Counted from the stretch's first letter, positions 25,611-33,792 are shown. The stretch: 43,758 nucleotides of DNA from an uncultured Devosia sp. (GCA_946480655.1 CAMLKN010000001.1:1-43758); one strand, 5' to 3'. The notes: generated by a model from the sequence alone, not told the origin. Numbers and translations are program-made.

Positions 25611-26075
25611 ATGGGCAGCTTTTCCCTGGGGGCGACAACTTTCGTGCTGCTGACGGCCCTGATGGCCGGTAGCGTGGCGGGCAAGGACAAGCAAGGCATG
25701 GGGCCCGGCGCCTGGATCGGCGGGTGGAATGCCGGGCCTGAGCAGGACATTTTCATCGCCCTGTCCTCCGACGGCTTCATGATGATCGAAGGATTTGCCA
25801 GCTGGGGGGCGTCCGATCCGGAACGTGTCGAGCGGGGCGCGATCAATATAGGCGAGTTCGCGGTGAGGGTGCCCGTGGAGTGGATCGACAGGCGGCAGAA
25901 CAAGCTGGATTTCGCGGTGAGTGTCGAGGGTTCAGCAGTACGGCCGGCGGTCGCGGACGACTACGATTGCGTCGTCACACTGTTCCTGACGGACCGGGGA
26001 CTGAGAGCCGAGGACAACGGCATGTGCGGCGGGCACAACGTGACCTTTACCGGCGACTATACCCGCGAGCAGTGA
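25611..26075 (+). CDS. Small secreted protein, uncharacterised
   Basis: A 154-residue protein with a probable signal peptide (FSLGATTFVLLTALMAGSVAG). The mature part is rich in beta-type patterns with repeated WGGW-like and FDG elements (GAWIGGWNAG, GFMMIEGFASWG) and two cysteines near the end (DYDCVV and NGMCGG) that could form a disulfide. ATG at 25611 has GGAGG four bases upstream, so I use it rather than an upstream in-frame start. I do not recognise the family. It converges with the penicillin-binding protein gene one base apart. Confidence 0.72.
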   Translation: MGSFSLGATTFVLLTALMAGSVAGKDKQGMGPGAWIGGWNAGPEQDIFIALSSDGFMMIEGFASWGASDPERVERGAINIGEFAVRVPVEWIDRRQNKLDFAVSVEGSAVRPAVADDYDCVVTLFLTDRGLRAEDNGMCGGHNVTFTGDYTREQ

Positions 26076-26076
26076 C

Positions 26077-28233
26077 CTAGAGCCCCGTCGGCCCCGAGGC
26101 CGGTCCCTGCGCAGTGGCGCGCGGGGTGATCTGGTCGAGCGTTGCTTCGAGGCGGTCGGCCAGGTCGAGCAGCTTGCGCGCTGCGGCCGGCTTGAGACTG
26201 GGCGGACGCTCGACGACCTCTTCCACCTCTTCCACCTCCGCATCGGCGATGATCGCCTCGGGCATTTCGAACTCGATGCCGAAGACCGGCTGCACTTCGA
26301 CATTGGTATGGGCGAAGGCCATGAACTTCTGCCAGGCAATGGTGGGCAGGGTGCCGCCGGTGAGATCGTTGGTGGGCTGGTAGTCGTCATTGCCGAACCA
26401 GACGGCGGCCACGTAATTGCCGGTAAAGCCGCAGAACCAGGCGTCGCGATAGGAGGTCGTGGTGCCGGTCTTGCCCAAGGTGGGCACGCCCTCGATGGCG
26501 GCGCGGCGTCCGGTTCCGCCGGTGACCACGGTGCGCATCATCTGGTTCATATAGGCCACGGTCTGTTCGGAGAGCACGCGCTCGCGCGGGGCTTCGATAT
26601 CCTTCTCCCAGATCAGTTGGTCATTGAGCGTGGTCATCCGGGTAAGGCCATAGGCCGGCGTCTTGTAGCCGTGATTGGCAAACACGGCGTAGGAGGAGGT
26701 CATGTCGAGAACCGAGACCGAGGCGACGCCCAGCGCCAGCGAGCGGGTGACGGGATATTCCTGGCGCAGGCCCATGCGATAGCTCAACTGGGCGATGGCA
26801 TCGCGGCCGGTCTTGATCGAGAGGGTGACGGGCACGGTGTTGATCGAGGCGGCGAAGGCGCTCATCAGCGTGGTCTGGCCGCGATAGGAGCGGCCGTAAT
26901 TCTGCGGACACCAGTCGCCGATGCAGACGGGGCGGTCGGAAATGGTGTCATTGGGCGTGAGGCCAAGCTGCTCGAAGGCCTCGGCATAGACGAACGGCTT
27001 GTAGGACGAGCCGGGCTGGCGATTGGAGACGATGGCGCGGTTGAACTGGCTCTTGGCATAGTCGGTCCCGCCGACCATGGCGCGGATGGCGCCCTGTGTA
27101 TCGGTGACAACCATGGCGCCCTGCTCGACGCGATACTGCTCGCCCTGCTCGCGGATCACCGAGGTGATGGCCTCCTCGGCATAGCTCTGCAGGGTGGTGT
27201 CGATGGTGGTGCGGACGACGAAGTTGTTGCCCGGCGCATTGGCCGTCTCGATGATCGCCTTGGCTTCCTCGAAGGCCCAGTCGAGGAAGTAGTTGGGCGA
27301 ATTGATGTCGTTGGTGCGGTCGATGGCCGAAGCCGGGTGGCGGCGCGCAGCGGTGACCTGGCCCTCGGTGAGGAAGCCCGACGCGACGAGGTTGGTGAGC
27401 ACCAGATTGGCGCGGCCGCGGGCGGCGGCAAGGTCGACATGCGGGGCGTAGTTGCCCGGCGCCTTGAACATGCCGGCCAGCATGGCCGCTTCGGCCAGGT
27501 TGATGTCCTGCACGCGCTTGCCGAAGTAGAATTCGGCCGCGGCAGTGACGCCGTAATTGCCGCCACCCATATAGGCGCGGTCGAAATAGAGCTTCAGAAT
27601 CTGGTCCTTGGAATAGTTCCATTCGAGCCAGATGGAGAGGAAGGCCTCGACGATCTTGCGCTCGAGCGTGCGCTCGGAGGAGAGGAAGAGGTTCTTGGCC
27701 AATTGCTGGGTGATGGACGAACCGCCCTGGGTGCCGCGTTCGCCCTGGGCATTGCTCATCAGAGCGCGCAGCGTGCCGACGACGTCGATGCCGAAATGCT
27801 CGTAGAAGCGCCGATCCTCGGTGGCGAGCGTGGCCTTGATGAGGAAATCGGGCATCTGGTCGAGCGCGACACTGTCGTCCGAGCGGATGCCGCGGCGGCC
27901 GATCTCGGTGCCGAAGCGATCGAGGAAGACGACCGAATAGTCCTCGGCCTTGTTGAAGGCACCGCGATCGATGATGTCGAAGGCGGGCAGGGCGAGGGCG
28001 GTCATCAGGACCGCGCCGATGGCGCCGAAGGAAAAGGCGTCGCTCAGAATTTCGACAAAGAAGCGCTTTATGCCCGAGACGTGGAAACGGGACATGAAAT
28101 CCTGGTAGCGCGTGTAGCCGCGGCCAAGGGCCTGCCAGAACTCGTAAAGCGAGGAATCGAGCCAGGCGTCGGCCGCCAGCATGCTGCCCTTGGGGCGGCG
28201 CTTCTTTTCCTTGGTATAGAACGGATCCTGCAC
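26077..28233 (-). CDS. Penicillin-binding protein 1A
   Basis: A 718-residue bifunctional peptidoglycan synthase. One membrane helix (about 70-86) is followed by a GT51 transglycosylase domain with catalytic E139 in ATEDRRFYEHFG and GGSSITQQLAKN. The transpeptidase domain has S409-X-X-K412 (GSSYKPF), S463-I-N465 and K588-T-G (GKTGTTTSYRDAWF). An acidic, glutamate-rich stretch precedes the C-terminus. The frame is open 213 codons further upstream across the YcgN gene. GTG at 28231-28233 gives the conserved start QDPFYTKEKK; ATG at residue 18 is an alternative. Confidence 0.93.
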   Translation of the reverse strand: MQDPFYTKEKKRRPKGSMLAADAWLDSSLYEFWQALGRGYTRYQDFMSRFHVSGIKRFFVEILSDAFSFGAIGAVLMTALALPAFDIIDRGAFNKAEDYSVVFLDRFGTEIGRRGIRSDDSVALDQMPDFLIKATLATEDRRFYEHFGIDVVGTLRALMSNAQGERGTQGGSSITQQLAKNLFLSSERTLERKIVEAFLSIWLEWNYSKDQILKLYFDRAYMGGGNYGVTAAAEFYFGKRVQDINLAEAAMLAGMFKAPGNYAPHVDLAAARGRANLVLTNLVASGFLTEGQVTAARRHPASAIDRTNDINSPNYFLDWAFEEAKAIIETANAPGNNFVVRTTIDTTLQSYAEEAITSVIREQGEQYRVEQGAMVVTDTQGAIRAMVGGTDYAKSQFNRAIVSNRQPGSSYKPFVYAEAFEQLGLTPNDTISDRPVCIGDWCPQNYGRSYRGQTTLMSAFAASINTVPVTLSIKTGRDAIAQLSYRMGLRQEYPVTRSLALGVASVSVLDMTSSYAVFANHGYKTPAYGLTRMTTLNDQLIWEKDIEAPRERVLSEQTVAYMNQMMRTVVTGGTGRRAAIEGVPTLGKTGTTTSYRDAWFCGFTGNYVAAVWFGNDDYQPTNDLTGGTLPTIAWQKFMAFAHTNVEVQPVFGIEFEMPEAIIADAEVEEVEEVVERPPSLKPAAARKLLDLADRLEATLDQITPRATAQGPASGPTGL

Positions 28234-28368
28234 GGTGAACCCCGACGCCCCGAATAGGGGCAGAGTTGTCCGCAAATGCCGGACAAGGCAACACAATCGC
28301 TGGAATATGATTGCATTGGCCGAGCCGCAAGCGCAAACCGGCAACAGCATGAACGGCAAACGGTAAAC

Positions 28369-28824
28369 ATGGCCTTTTGGGAAGAAAAAACGCTTGAGCA
28401 AATGTCGCCGGCAGAGTGGGAAGCGCTCTGCGACGGCTGCGGCCGCTGCTGCCTGATCAAGCTCGAGGACGAGGATACCGGCACGCTGATTACGTCCGAC
28501 GTGCGCTGCAAGCTGCTGGACGGGGACACCTGCGCCTGCACCGACTATCCCAATCGCAAGGCCAAGGTGCCGGACTGCATCAAGCTGACGCCGGACAATG
28601 TCCGAGAAATTCCCTGGATACCCACCACCTGCGCCTATCGGCGGCTGGCGGAGGGAAAGGGCCTGGCCTGGTGGCATCCGCTGGTCTCGGGAGACCCGCA
28701 GACCGTGGTGGATGTTGGGGTTTCGGTAAAGGGCCGGACCTATCTCGAGACCGAGATCGACCCCGAAGATTGGGAAGAACACGCAGTGGACTGGCCCGAA
28801 TGGGAACCACCGGAAAGTCTTTAA
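28369..28824 (+). CDS. YcgN family cysteine-cluster protein (UPF0260)
   Basis: A 151-residue cytoplasmic protein of the YcgN/UPF0260 family (zinc/iron-chelating CxxCxxCC type). The cysteines C21-X2-C24-X2-C27-C28, C47, C55, C57, C70 and C88 match the family array and probably bind a metal or Fe-S centre. [15 protein letters not shown] and [14 protein letters not shown] are diagnostic. The frame opens 31 codons earlier, but ATG at 28369 gives the normal family length. The ribosome site is weak. It diverges from the penicillin-binding protein. Confidence 0.92.
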   Translation: MAFWEEKTLEQMSPAEWEALCDGCGRCCLIKLEDEDTGTLITSDVRCKLLDGDTCACTDYPNRKAKVPDCIKLTPDNVREIPWIPTTCAYRRLAEGKGLAWWHPLVSGDPQTVVDVGVSVKGRTYLETEIDPEDWEEHAVDWPEWEPPESL

Positions 28825-28898
28825 ATTGAGACGCTTACCTCCTGTTAACCATAAGTGTGGCCTGATCGGCACGGTAGGAATGGCCCAGGACAGGCTGG

Positions 28899-29537
28899 AT
28901 GAACAAGGTGACCATGAGCGGCAATGACGGTTTCTGGGCGCGCATTCGTGCCGCGCTGGGACGGGGTGCTGATTCTCAGGCGCCGGCTTATGGCCAGGCG
29001 GCCATCGCCCGCAATCCGCACAAGAAGTCCCGCACTGCCCAGCGCGTGGACGAAGCGCTGCGCCGCAGCTGGAGCCACGCCGCCGAGCGCAATGTGTCGC
29101 TCTGCGTCCTGGCGCTCGAAATGGATGGCTATGCCGACTATTTCGCCACCTACGGGCGCGACGCGGTCGAGGAGACCCTCGAAACGCTGGAAAGCACCGT
29201 CCGAGCCCTGCTACCGGGCGAAACGCATCATTGCGTTCGCAACGGTCGCGCCGGCTTCCTCCTGGTGCTCCCCGACATGCCGGCCCTGATGGCCCGCGAC
29301 CTGGCGAGCCGGATCGCGGTGGCGGTGCGCAAGCTGGGCCTCGTCAACCGCGAAAGCCATGCCGGGCAGGTAACGCTCAGCACCGGCATTGCCGTGGCCA
29401 ATCCGCAGGGCGGTGTGGATCGCGCCGTGCTCGAGGCGGCCCAGCAGGCGGTGCAAAAGGCGCAACGCCGGGGTCTGGCCCGCTTGGAAGTCATCGACCT
29501 GCGCGGCCGCGACGAGAAGCGAAGCCGGGCGGCCTGA
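28899..29537 (+). CDS. Degenerate GGDEF-domain protein
   Basis: A 212-residue protein. Residues about 64-195 follow the diguanylate cyclase fold: LCVLALEMDGYADYFATYGRDAVEETL matches the metal- and substrate-binding opening, and VTLSTGIAVANPQ matches the late strand. The GGDEF loop itself is replaced by NGRAG, so cyclase activity is not expected. The arginine-rich N-terminus (about 1-60) has no clear domain. A TTAAC half-site lies 50 bases upstream. It may act as a c-di-GMP-independent scaffold; that is inference. Confidence 0.72.
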   Translation: MNKVTMSGNDGFWARIRAALGRGADSQAPAYGQAAIARNPHKKSRTAQRVDEALRRSWSHAAERNVSLCVLALEMDGYADYFATYGRDAVEETLETLESTVRALLPGETHHCVRNGRAGFLLVLPDMPALMARDLASRIAVAVRKLGLVNRESHAGQVTLSTGIAVANPQGGVDRAVLEAAQQAVQKAQRRGLARLEVIDLRGRDEKRSRAA

Positions 29538-29605
29538 TCAGACAGCCCGTTGCATTGAGCCTTTCCACGCCTTATTAGAGCCGTCCCCGCGCAGGCGGAG
29601 AGCAG

Positions 29606-29625
29606 CCACATCCCGCGGGATGTGG
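29606..29625. promoter_or_regulatory. 20-bp perfect palindrome before the Hsp70 gene
   Basis: CCACATCCCG followed directly by CGGGATGTGG forms a gapless 20-base palindrome in the 176-base region between the degenerate GGDEF gene and the Hsp70-like gene, 88 bases before the latter's start. There is no T-tract, so it is not a typical terminator; an operator for a dimeric regulator is more likely. Confidence 0.45.
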
Positions 29626-29713
29626 ATTGCCGCGTCTGACTGCCCAAGCATGTCCGCCACGAAGCCCAGCCTCGTTCGGAGCATGGTTGTCTGCGTTTCA
29701 ATATGAGGACGGC

Positions 29714-30973
29714 ATGATGACCCATTCCTGCGGCCTGGACTTTGGCACGTCCAATTCCACGCTGGGGCGCGTGGACGCGAGCGGTGTCCCGCATCTTCTG
29801 GCACTCGAAGACGGCCAGAAGACTATTCCCAGTGTGCTGTTCTTCGGCTTCGAGGATGACCGCGTGCATTTCGGCCGCGCGGCGGTAGCCGAATATGTGA
29901 CCGGGGCCGACGGACGGTTGATGCGCTCGCTCAAGAGCGTGCTGGGTACGGCGCTGTTCGCCGACACGACGCGCGTCAAGGCGCGGCGGCTGGGTTTTGG
30001 GGAAATCATCGGCACCTTTGTCGGCGAACTCAAGCGCCGGGCCGAAGCGGAACTGGGCGGAGAATTGACCGAGGTGGTCATGGGCCGTCCAGTGCAGTTT
30101 GTCGATGACGATCCGGTTGCCGACAAGGACGCGCAGGGGCAACTGGAGGCGGCTGTGCGGGCGCAGGGCTTCAAGCATGTCGAATTCCAGTTCGAGCCCA
30201 TAGCGGCGGCGCTGGACTATGAGCGGCATGTCGGGACCGAGAAGCTGGCGCTGATCGTCGACCTGGGCGGCGGCACGTCGGACTTTTCGCTGGTGCGGGT
30301 CTCGCCCGATCGGGCCGGCAAGCCGGATCGCAGCGGCGATATCCTGGCGACGGCAGGCGTCCATATCGGGGGCACCGACTTCGATCGGCTGCTGGCCATG
30401 AGCCGGGTCATGCCGGAGCTGGGCCTCGGGACGCGGACCCTCGATGGCAAGCGGCACCTGCCGGTGGCGCCCTATTTCGATCTTTCGACCTGGCACCGCA
30501 TCAACCGGCTCTATGATCCCAGGGCGCTGCGCGACCTGCGCTCGACCATGCGCGAGGCACGGGCGGCAGGGCAGGTGGAAACCTTCGTGATGCTGGTCGA
30601 GGAGCGGTTGGGGCACCGGCTGATCGGGGCGGTGGAAGAGGCCAAAATCGCGCTGTCGGACCATGAGGCGGTGGATTTTGCCTTTCCGGTGCGGGAGCGC
30701 GTGATCGCTACGACCCTGACGATTGCGCAACTGGCCGATGCACTGGCGCATTCCATCGAACGGCTGGAGGGCACGATCGGGGAAACGCTGCACCGGGCCG
30801 GCGTGGGAGCGGGCGCGGTGGACAGCCTGATTCTCACCGGTGGCTCCACCCTCGTACCGGCGGTGGCGGGTCGGCTGCAGGCAATGTTCCCGGAGGCCGA
30901 AGTGGTGCGCACTGACGTGCTTGGAAGCGTGGGCCTGGGCCTGGCGCTGGAGGCGAAGCGGGTGTTTGGGTAA
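29714..30973 (+). CDS. Hsp70 family protein, YegD-like
   Basis: A 419-residue actin-fold ATPase of the Hsp70 superfamily, about the length of E. coli YegD and lacking the peptide-binding domain of DnaK. Phosphate-1 is GLDFGTSNSTLGRVD, phosphate-2 is VDLGGGTSDFSLVRV, and the adenosine motif is LTGGSTLVPAV. VQFVDDDP and FEPIAAALDYE match YegD-like proteins. ATG at 29714 or 29717 is the start; GAGGA at 29705 fits both. YegD-type proteins are putative chaperones, and no partner is visible here. Confidence 0.9.
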   Translation: MMTHSCGLDFGTSNSTLGRVDASGVPHLLALEDGQKTIPSVLFFGFEDDRVHFGRAAVAEYVTGADGRLMRSLKSVLGTALFADTTRVKARRLGFGEIIGTFVGELKRRAEAELGGELTEVVMGRPVQFVDDDPVADKDAQGQLEAAVRAQGFKHVEFQFEPIAAALDYERHVGTEKLALIVDLGGGTSDFSLVRVSPDRAGKPDRSGDILATAGVHIGGTDFDRLLAMSRVMPELGLGTRTLDGKRHLPVAPYFDLSTWHRINRLYDPRALRDLRSTMREARAAGQVETFVMLVEERLGHRLIGAVEEAKIALSDHEAVDFAFPVRERVIATTLTIAQLADALAHSIERLEGTIGETLHRAGVGAGAVDSLILTGGSTLVPAVAGRLQAMFPEAEVVRTDVLGSVGLGLALEAKRVFG

Positions 30974-31037
30974 ACATCGGCAACCGGGCTCGCGCAACCA
31001 AAACGGCTTGAACGCGTCTCCCTGAGGGAGGGCATTA

Positions 31038-32258
31038 ATGAGCCAGGTTGCATTCAAGTTCCGGCAGATCATGCAGCGCATGTGGTTTCTGCCTGCCGCA
31101 TTTTCGCTGGCGGCCGTGCTGACCCTGCTGGTGGCGTTCGGGATGGCGCGGCTCGTCCCTGATCGCCTGCCATTCACGCTGTCTACCGAAGCGGTCGAAT
31201 CGATCCTGGCGGTCCTCGCGACGAGCCTGCTAACGGTCTCGGTGTTCGCCCTCTCGACCATTGTCAGTGCCCTAGCGACGGCTTCATCCCAAACGACGCC
31301 GCGGGCGGTGCCGCTGATTGTGGGGGATCGGAGCGCGCAAACCTCGATCTCGGTCTTCATCGGCGCGTTCCTGTTCTCCATTGTCGGCATCATCGGCCTT
31401 TCGGCGGGCATCTATAGCGAGGCCGGCCGTCTATTGCTGTTCGTGGTCACACTGGGCGTGGTGGTGCTGGTTGTTGCCGCGTTGATCCGCTGGATTGGCC
31501 AGATATCGGCCATTGGCCGGGTGGGTGAGACGGTAAAAAAGGCCGGGGACGCAGCCGCCAGATCGTTCGAGACCGTGCCCGGCAAGGGATTACTCGGGTG
31601 CCGTGAACTGTCCGGGGAGGCCTCGGGCGACCCGATCTTTGCCCGCAGGATCGGTTATGTGCAGCATATCGATATCGGCCGGCTGCAGGACGGCGCGGAG
31701 GAAAACGACCTGCTGGTCACCATTACCGCGCGGCCCGGCGCCTATGCCGCACCGGACCGGCCATTGGTCCGGATCGTGGGGCAGGCCGACGAGGAGGTAA
31801 TCGAGAAACTGGCCGGCGCCTTCACGATTGGCGACGCGCGCACATTCGACAGCGACCCGCGATTCGGGCTGATCGTGCTGGCCGAAATCGCCGGCAAGGC
31901 ACTGTCGCCGGGCATCAACGACCCCGGCACGGCCATTGCGGTGATCGGCAGGCTCGTGCGGGTGCTCGCGGCTCGTCCCGAGGAGGACGGCGAGCTTGAA
32001 TATGAGCGGGTGCTGGTGGCGCCGCTCGATCCGAACGACCTGATGGCCGACGCCTTCCGCCCGATCGCCCGCGATGGCGCCGGCAGCATCGAAGTCATGC
32101 TGCGCCTGATTGTGGGGCTGAAGACGCTGGCCCGATGCCGCCCGGAGCTGGAGGCGGCCGCCAAAGGGATGATCAGCGATGCCGTGGAACGCGGCCTGGC
32201 GGCCATGGGTGCCAAGAGCGACAAGGCGGCGCTGAAGGCGGCGGGGAAGATGGAGTGA
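31038..32258 (+). CDS. DUF2254 membrane protein
   Basis: A 406-residue protein of the DUF2254 family (PF10011). Four transmembrane helices occupy about residues 17-155, and a soluble C-terminal half contains GYVQHIDIGRL, FDSDPRFGLIVLAEIAGKALSPGINDPGTAI and LPEE-like acidic stretches. It begins with ATG at 31038 after GAGGGAGGG. The function of DUF2254 proteins is not settled; a transport or channel-like role has been proposed only from topology. It ends just before the repeat-rich region. Confidence 0.9.
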   Translation: MSQVAFKFRQIMQRMWFLPAAFSLAAVLTLLVAFGMARLVPDRLPFTLSTEAVESILAVLATSLLTVSVFALSTIVSALATASSQTTPRAVPLIVGDRSAQTSISVFIGAFLFSIVGIIGLSAGIYSEAGRLLLFVVTLGVVVLVVAALIRWIGQISAIGRVGETVKKAGDAAARSFETVPGKGLLGCRELSGEASGDPIFARRIGYVQHIDIGRLQDGAEENDLLVTITARPGAYAAPDRPLVRIVGQADEEVIEKLAGAFTIGDARTFDSDPRFGLIVLAEIAGKALSPGINDPGTAIAVIGRLVRVLAARPEEDGELEYERVLVAPLDPNDLMADAFRPIARDGAGSIEVMLRLIVGLKTLARCRPELEAAAKGMISDAVERGLAAMGAKSDKAALKAAGKME

Positions 32259-32324
32259 GCGCGGGCACGCGGCAGAGTCTTTCGCGCTGCAATGCGAGCC
32301 TGACGCTGTTGGGCATCGCCCCAA

Positions 32325-32346
32325 AGATCGGTCCACTGGACCAGTT
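32325..32346. repeat. Palindromic intergenic repeat, copy 1 (imperfect)
   Basis: It shares GATCGGTCCA-C-TGGACC with the second copy at 32401-32425, but its right arm has drifted. The two copies are in the same orientation, 76 bases apart, in the 284-base stretch between the DUF2254 gene and the GTA-like remnants, where I see no intact gene. Confidence 0.6.
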
Positions 32347-32400
32347 CTGCCTGCGGCACGGCCCCGCCTTTCGAGCTTAGCTCTCAAGGCCTTCTCACCT

Positions 32401-32425
32401 AAAATCGGTCCACTGGACCGATTTT
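32401..32425. repeat. Palindromic intergenic repeat, copy 2 (perfect)
   Basis: AAAATCGGTCCA and TGGACCGATTTT pair perfectly around a single central C. The flanking T-run could also make it a weak bidirectional terminator, but the recurrence of the core nearby suggests a repeat family. Confidence 0.7.
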
Positions 32426-32542
32426 GCGCGAAGCGCCGGTTCGAAGTTATCCCCGCGTGACGGTGACCCGCTATAGTTCAGGCATGGTCGACGAATTGGG
32501 TCGATAAGGCGCCGGCAGGGCTGCCCCAGCGGAACATCTGAC

Positions 32543-32753
32543 ATGAATGACAATGACCCTGAGCGGAACCGCGATGGCGGCGTCGTGCCGTGGTCTTCGG
32601 TACGCTCCGACTATGAGGCGGGCCTTTCGACCCGAAACGGCATCGCCCACCGCTATCGGCTACGGCGTGGGCAACTCGATGCGCGGGCGCGCGCCAACAA
32701 GTGGCTTCGACCGGGGAGTCCCGGAGACATCGACCGTCGCATCCTGATCGCGC
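32543..32753 (+). pseudogene. Small-terminase-like N-terminal fragment
   Basis: About 70 codons from ATG at 32543 encode a helix-turn-helix-like start (VPWSSVRSDYEAGLS, NGIAHRYRLRRGQLDARARANKW, then DIDRRILIARV). This is of the kind found at the N-terminus of phage and GTA small terminase subunits (gp1-like). The coherent part stops at about 32753, where DNA matching a portal gene begins in another frame, so the C-terminus is lost. The frame itself runs on to a stop at 32887. The family match is weaker than for the neighbouring fragments. Confidence 0.45.
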
Positions 32754-32960
32754 GGGTATCTGCAGACCGCCGGGAATGCCTATCTGCAGGCGGGGATCGT
32801 CGATGGCGCGGTGCGCACGCTCTTTGTCTTGCGGCCCGACCGGATGAGCGTGGTCGCGGGGCGCGATGGCCGGCCGGTGGCCTATGACTACAAGGCCGGG
32901 GGAAGGGCCACGCGGATATCGCAGGAGCCCCTGCCGGGGCCGGGTGTGCTGCATACCTGA
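32754..32960 (+). pseudogene. Portal protein fragment (GTA gp3-like)
   Basis: In a different frame from the upstream fragment, about 67 codons encode GYLQTAGNAYLQAGIVDGAV, RTLFVLRPDRMSVVAGRDG and PVAYDYKAGG. This is the conserved middle of HK97-type phage and GTA portal proteins. The normal protein is about 400 residues; both ends are missing and the fragment stops right after GVLH. There is no start codon or ribosome site of its own. It is a remnant left by deletions on both sides. Confidence 0.8.
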
Positions 32961-33100
32961 TTGTCGACCGCCAGGGCGTGAGCGTCCTGCGCGATCCATT
33001 CAGCTCGAAACCCTATGTGCTGTTCTACACCACCAAGCGCGTCGGCGGCGGCGTGGCGGACTATGACGCGATCAAGCTGCTGAAGTTTGGCGTGAGCTGA
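32951..33100 (+). pseudogene. Major capsid protein C-terminal fragment (GTA gp5-like)
   Basis: About 49 codons, again in a new frame, encode AYLIVDRQGVSVLRDPFSS, KPYVLFYTTKRVGGGVADYD and AIKLLKFGVS-stop. This is the typical C-terminus of HK97-type GTA major capsid proteins. The rest of the roughly 400-residue protein is absent. The join with the portal remnant is inside GCATAC (32951-32956), shared by both matches. The gp4-like protease gene expected between portal and capsid is missing too. Confidence 0.85.
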
Positions 33101-33116
33101 GGGCTTCCGCTCCTTC

Positions 33117-33265
33117 ACCTTCTCCCCTTGAGGGATAAGGTGCCCGAAGGGCGGATGAGGGGTCACGCGACAATCAGTGACGCTGAGCGCGCGGATGGGC
33201 CGGAACCCCTCACCCGGTTTTTCGCTGAACGCGAAAAACCACCCTCTCCCTCAAGGGGAGAGGGG
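33117..33265. repeat. Inverted intergenic repeat element
   Basis: A 15-bp inverted repeat (TCTCCCCTTGAGGGA at 33121-33135, TCCCTCAAGGGGAGA at 33247-33261) encloses about 110 bases. Inside is a second perfect 10-bp hairpin (GGTTTTTCGC at 33216-33225 pairing with GCGAAAAACC at 33231-33240). It is the CTCCCTCAAGGGGAG type of repeat common between genes in Hyphomicrobiales. It lies between the capsid and head-closure remnants. Confidence 0.7.
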
Positions 33266-33355
33266 AGGGCCGGCGGCGCTTCAACCGCACCCCAAGACGC
33301 ACCCTCACCCGGCCTCCCCCTGAAGACGGGGAGCCTGACCGGCCGGCAAGGCGCC

Positions 33356-33538
33356 AATGCCGATGGGCGGACCGTGGCGATCTCGCATAGCGTCGTGCTG
33401 CGGTTTCGCAATGACGTGTCGCCAGGGGACCGCATCGTTTACCGCGGCCGCAATCTCGACGTTGTCAGTGCGGCCGACCTCAACGGTCGGCGGGCTTATC
33501 TCAGCTGCGCCTGCAGCGAAACCAGCTTTACCGGGTGA
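33356..33538 (+). pseudogene. Head-closure protein C-terminal fragment (GTA gp7-like)
   Basis: About 60 codons encode GRTVAISHSVVLRFRNDVSP, GDRIVYRGRNLDVVS and NGRRAYLSCACSETSFTG-stop. This matches the C-terminal half of phage head-tail joining/head closure proteins (PF05521), which in the Rhodobacter GTA is gp7. The N-terminal half has been replaced by the upstream repeat DNA. There is no start codon with a ribosome site. It is the third structural remnant in GTA gene order. Confidence 0.75.
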
Positions 33539-33554
33539 GGCCATGCATCCCATT

Positions 33555-33575
33555 CCCTCCCCGCAAGGGGGAGGG
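33555..33575. repeat. Short hairpin repeat
   Basis: CCCTCCCC (33555-33562) pairs with GGGGAGGG (33568-33575) around a 5-base loop. It resembles a shortened copy of the repeat at 33117-33265 and again lies between two GTA remnants. Confidence 0.55.
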
Positions 33576-33607
33576 TGACGAAGGAACCGCACGGTCGGGA
33601 GTTTCAG

Positions 33608-33792
33608 ATGGCCTTTCATCACACACGATTTCCGCTCGATATCGCGCTGGGGGCGCGGGGTGGGCCGGAGCGGCGGACTGAAGTGACGACGCTGGCGGGC
33701 GGAGGCGAGAAGCGCAATGGGCGCTGGGCCCATTCGCGGCGGCGCTACAATGCCGGCTATGGCGTGAAATCGCGCGCGGACATGCAGGCGGT
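33608..33792 (+). pseudogene. DUF2460 tail protein N-terminal fragment (GTA gp12-like)
   Basis: From ATG at 33608 about 62 codons encode AFHHTRFPLDIALGARGGPE, RRTEVTTLAGGGEKRNGRW and RRRYNAGYGVKSRADMQAV. This is the N-terminus of DUF2460 (TIGR02217) tail proteins, gp12 of the Rhodobacter GTA. The intact protein is about 210 residues. The match ends at about 33790, where the frame runs into unrelated sequence. The genes between head closure and gp12 (gp8 to gp11) are absent. Confidence 0.8.

Noticed and set aside
26308..28257. A 649-codon open frame on the plus strand opposite the penicillin-binding protein gene
   Set aside because: It is fully antisense to a gene with all catalytic motifs, is dominated by G, A, E, D and H residues as expected of a shadow frame in GC-rich DNA, and shows no domain.
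28821..28850. CtrA box before the degenerate GGDEF gene
   Set aside because: Only a TTAAC half-site is present; the upstream half does not match at seven-base spacing.
28234..28872. N-terminal extension of the penicillin-binding protein by 213 codons
   Set aside because: The extension overlaps the well-supported YcgN-type gene on the other strand and lacks family similarity; GTG at 28233 gives the conserved start.
29228..31411. A 727-codon open frame on the minus strand across the Hsp70-like gene
   Set aside because: It is antisense to well-supported genes on the plus strand and carries no recognisable motif or ribosome site.
32259..32542. A short gene between the DUF2254 gene and the GTA remnants
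   Set aside because: No frame with a ribosome site and coherent protein; the stretch is occupied by the palindromic repeats.
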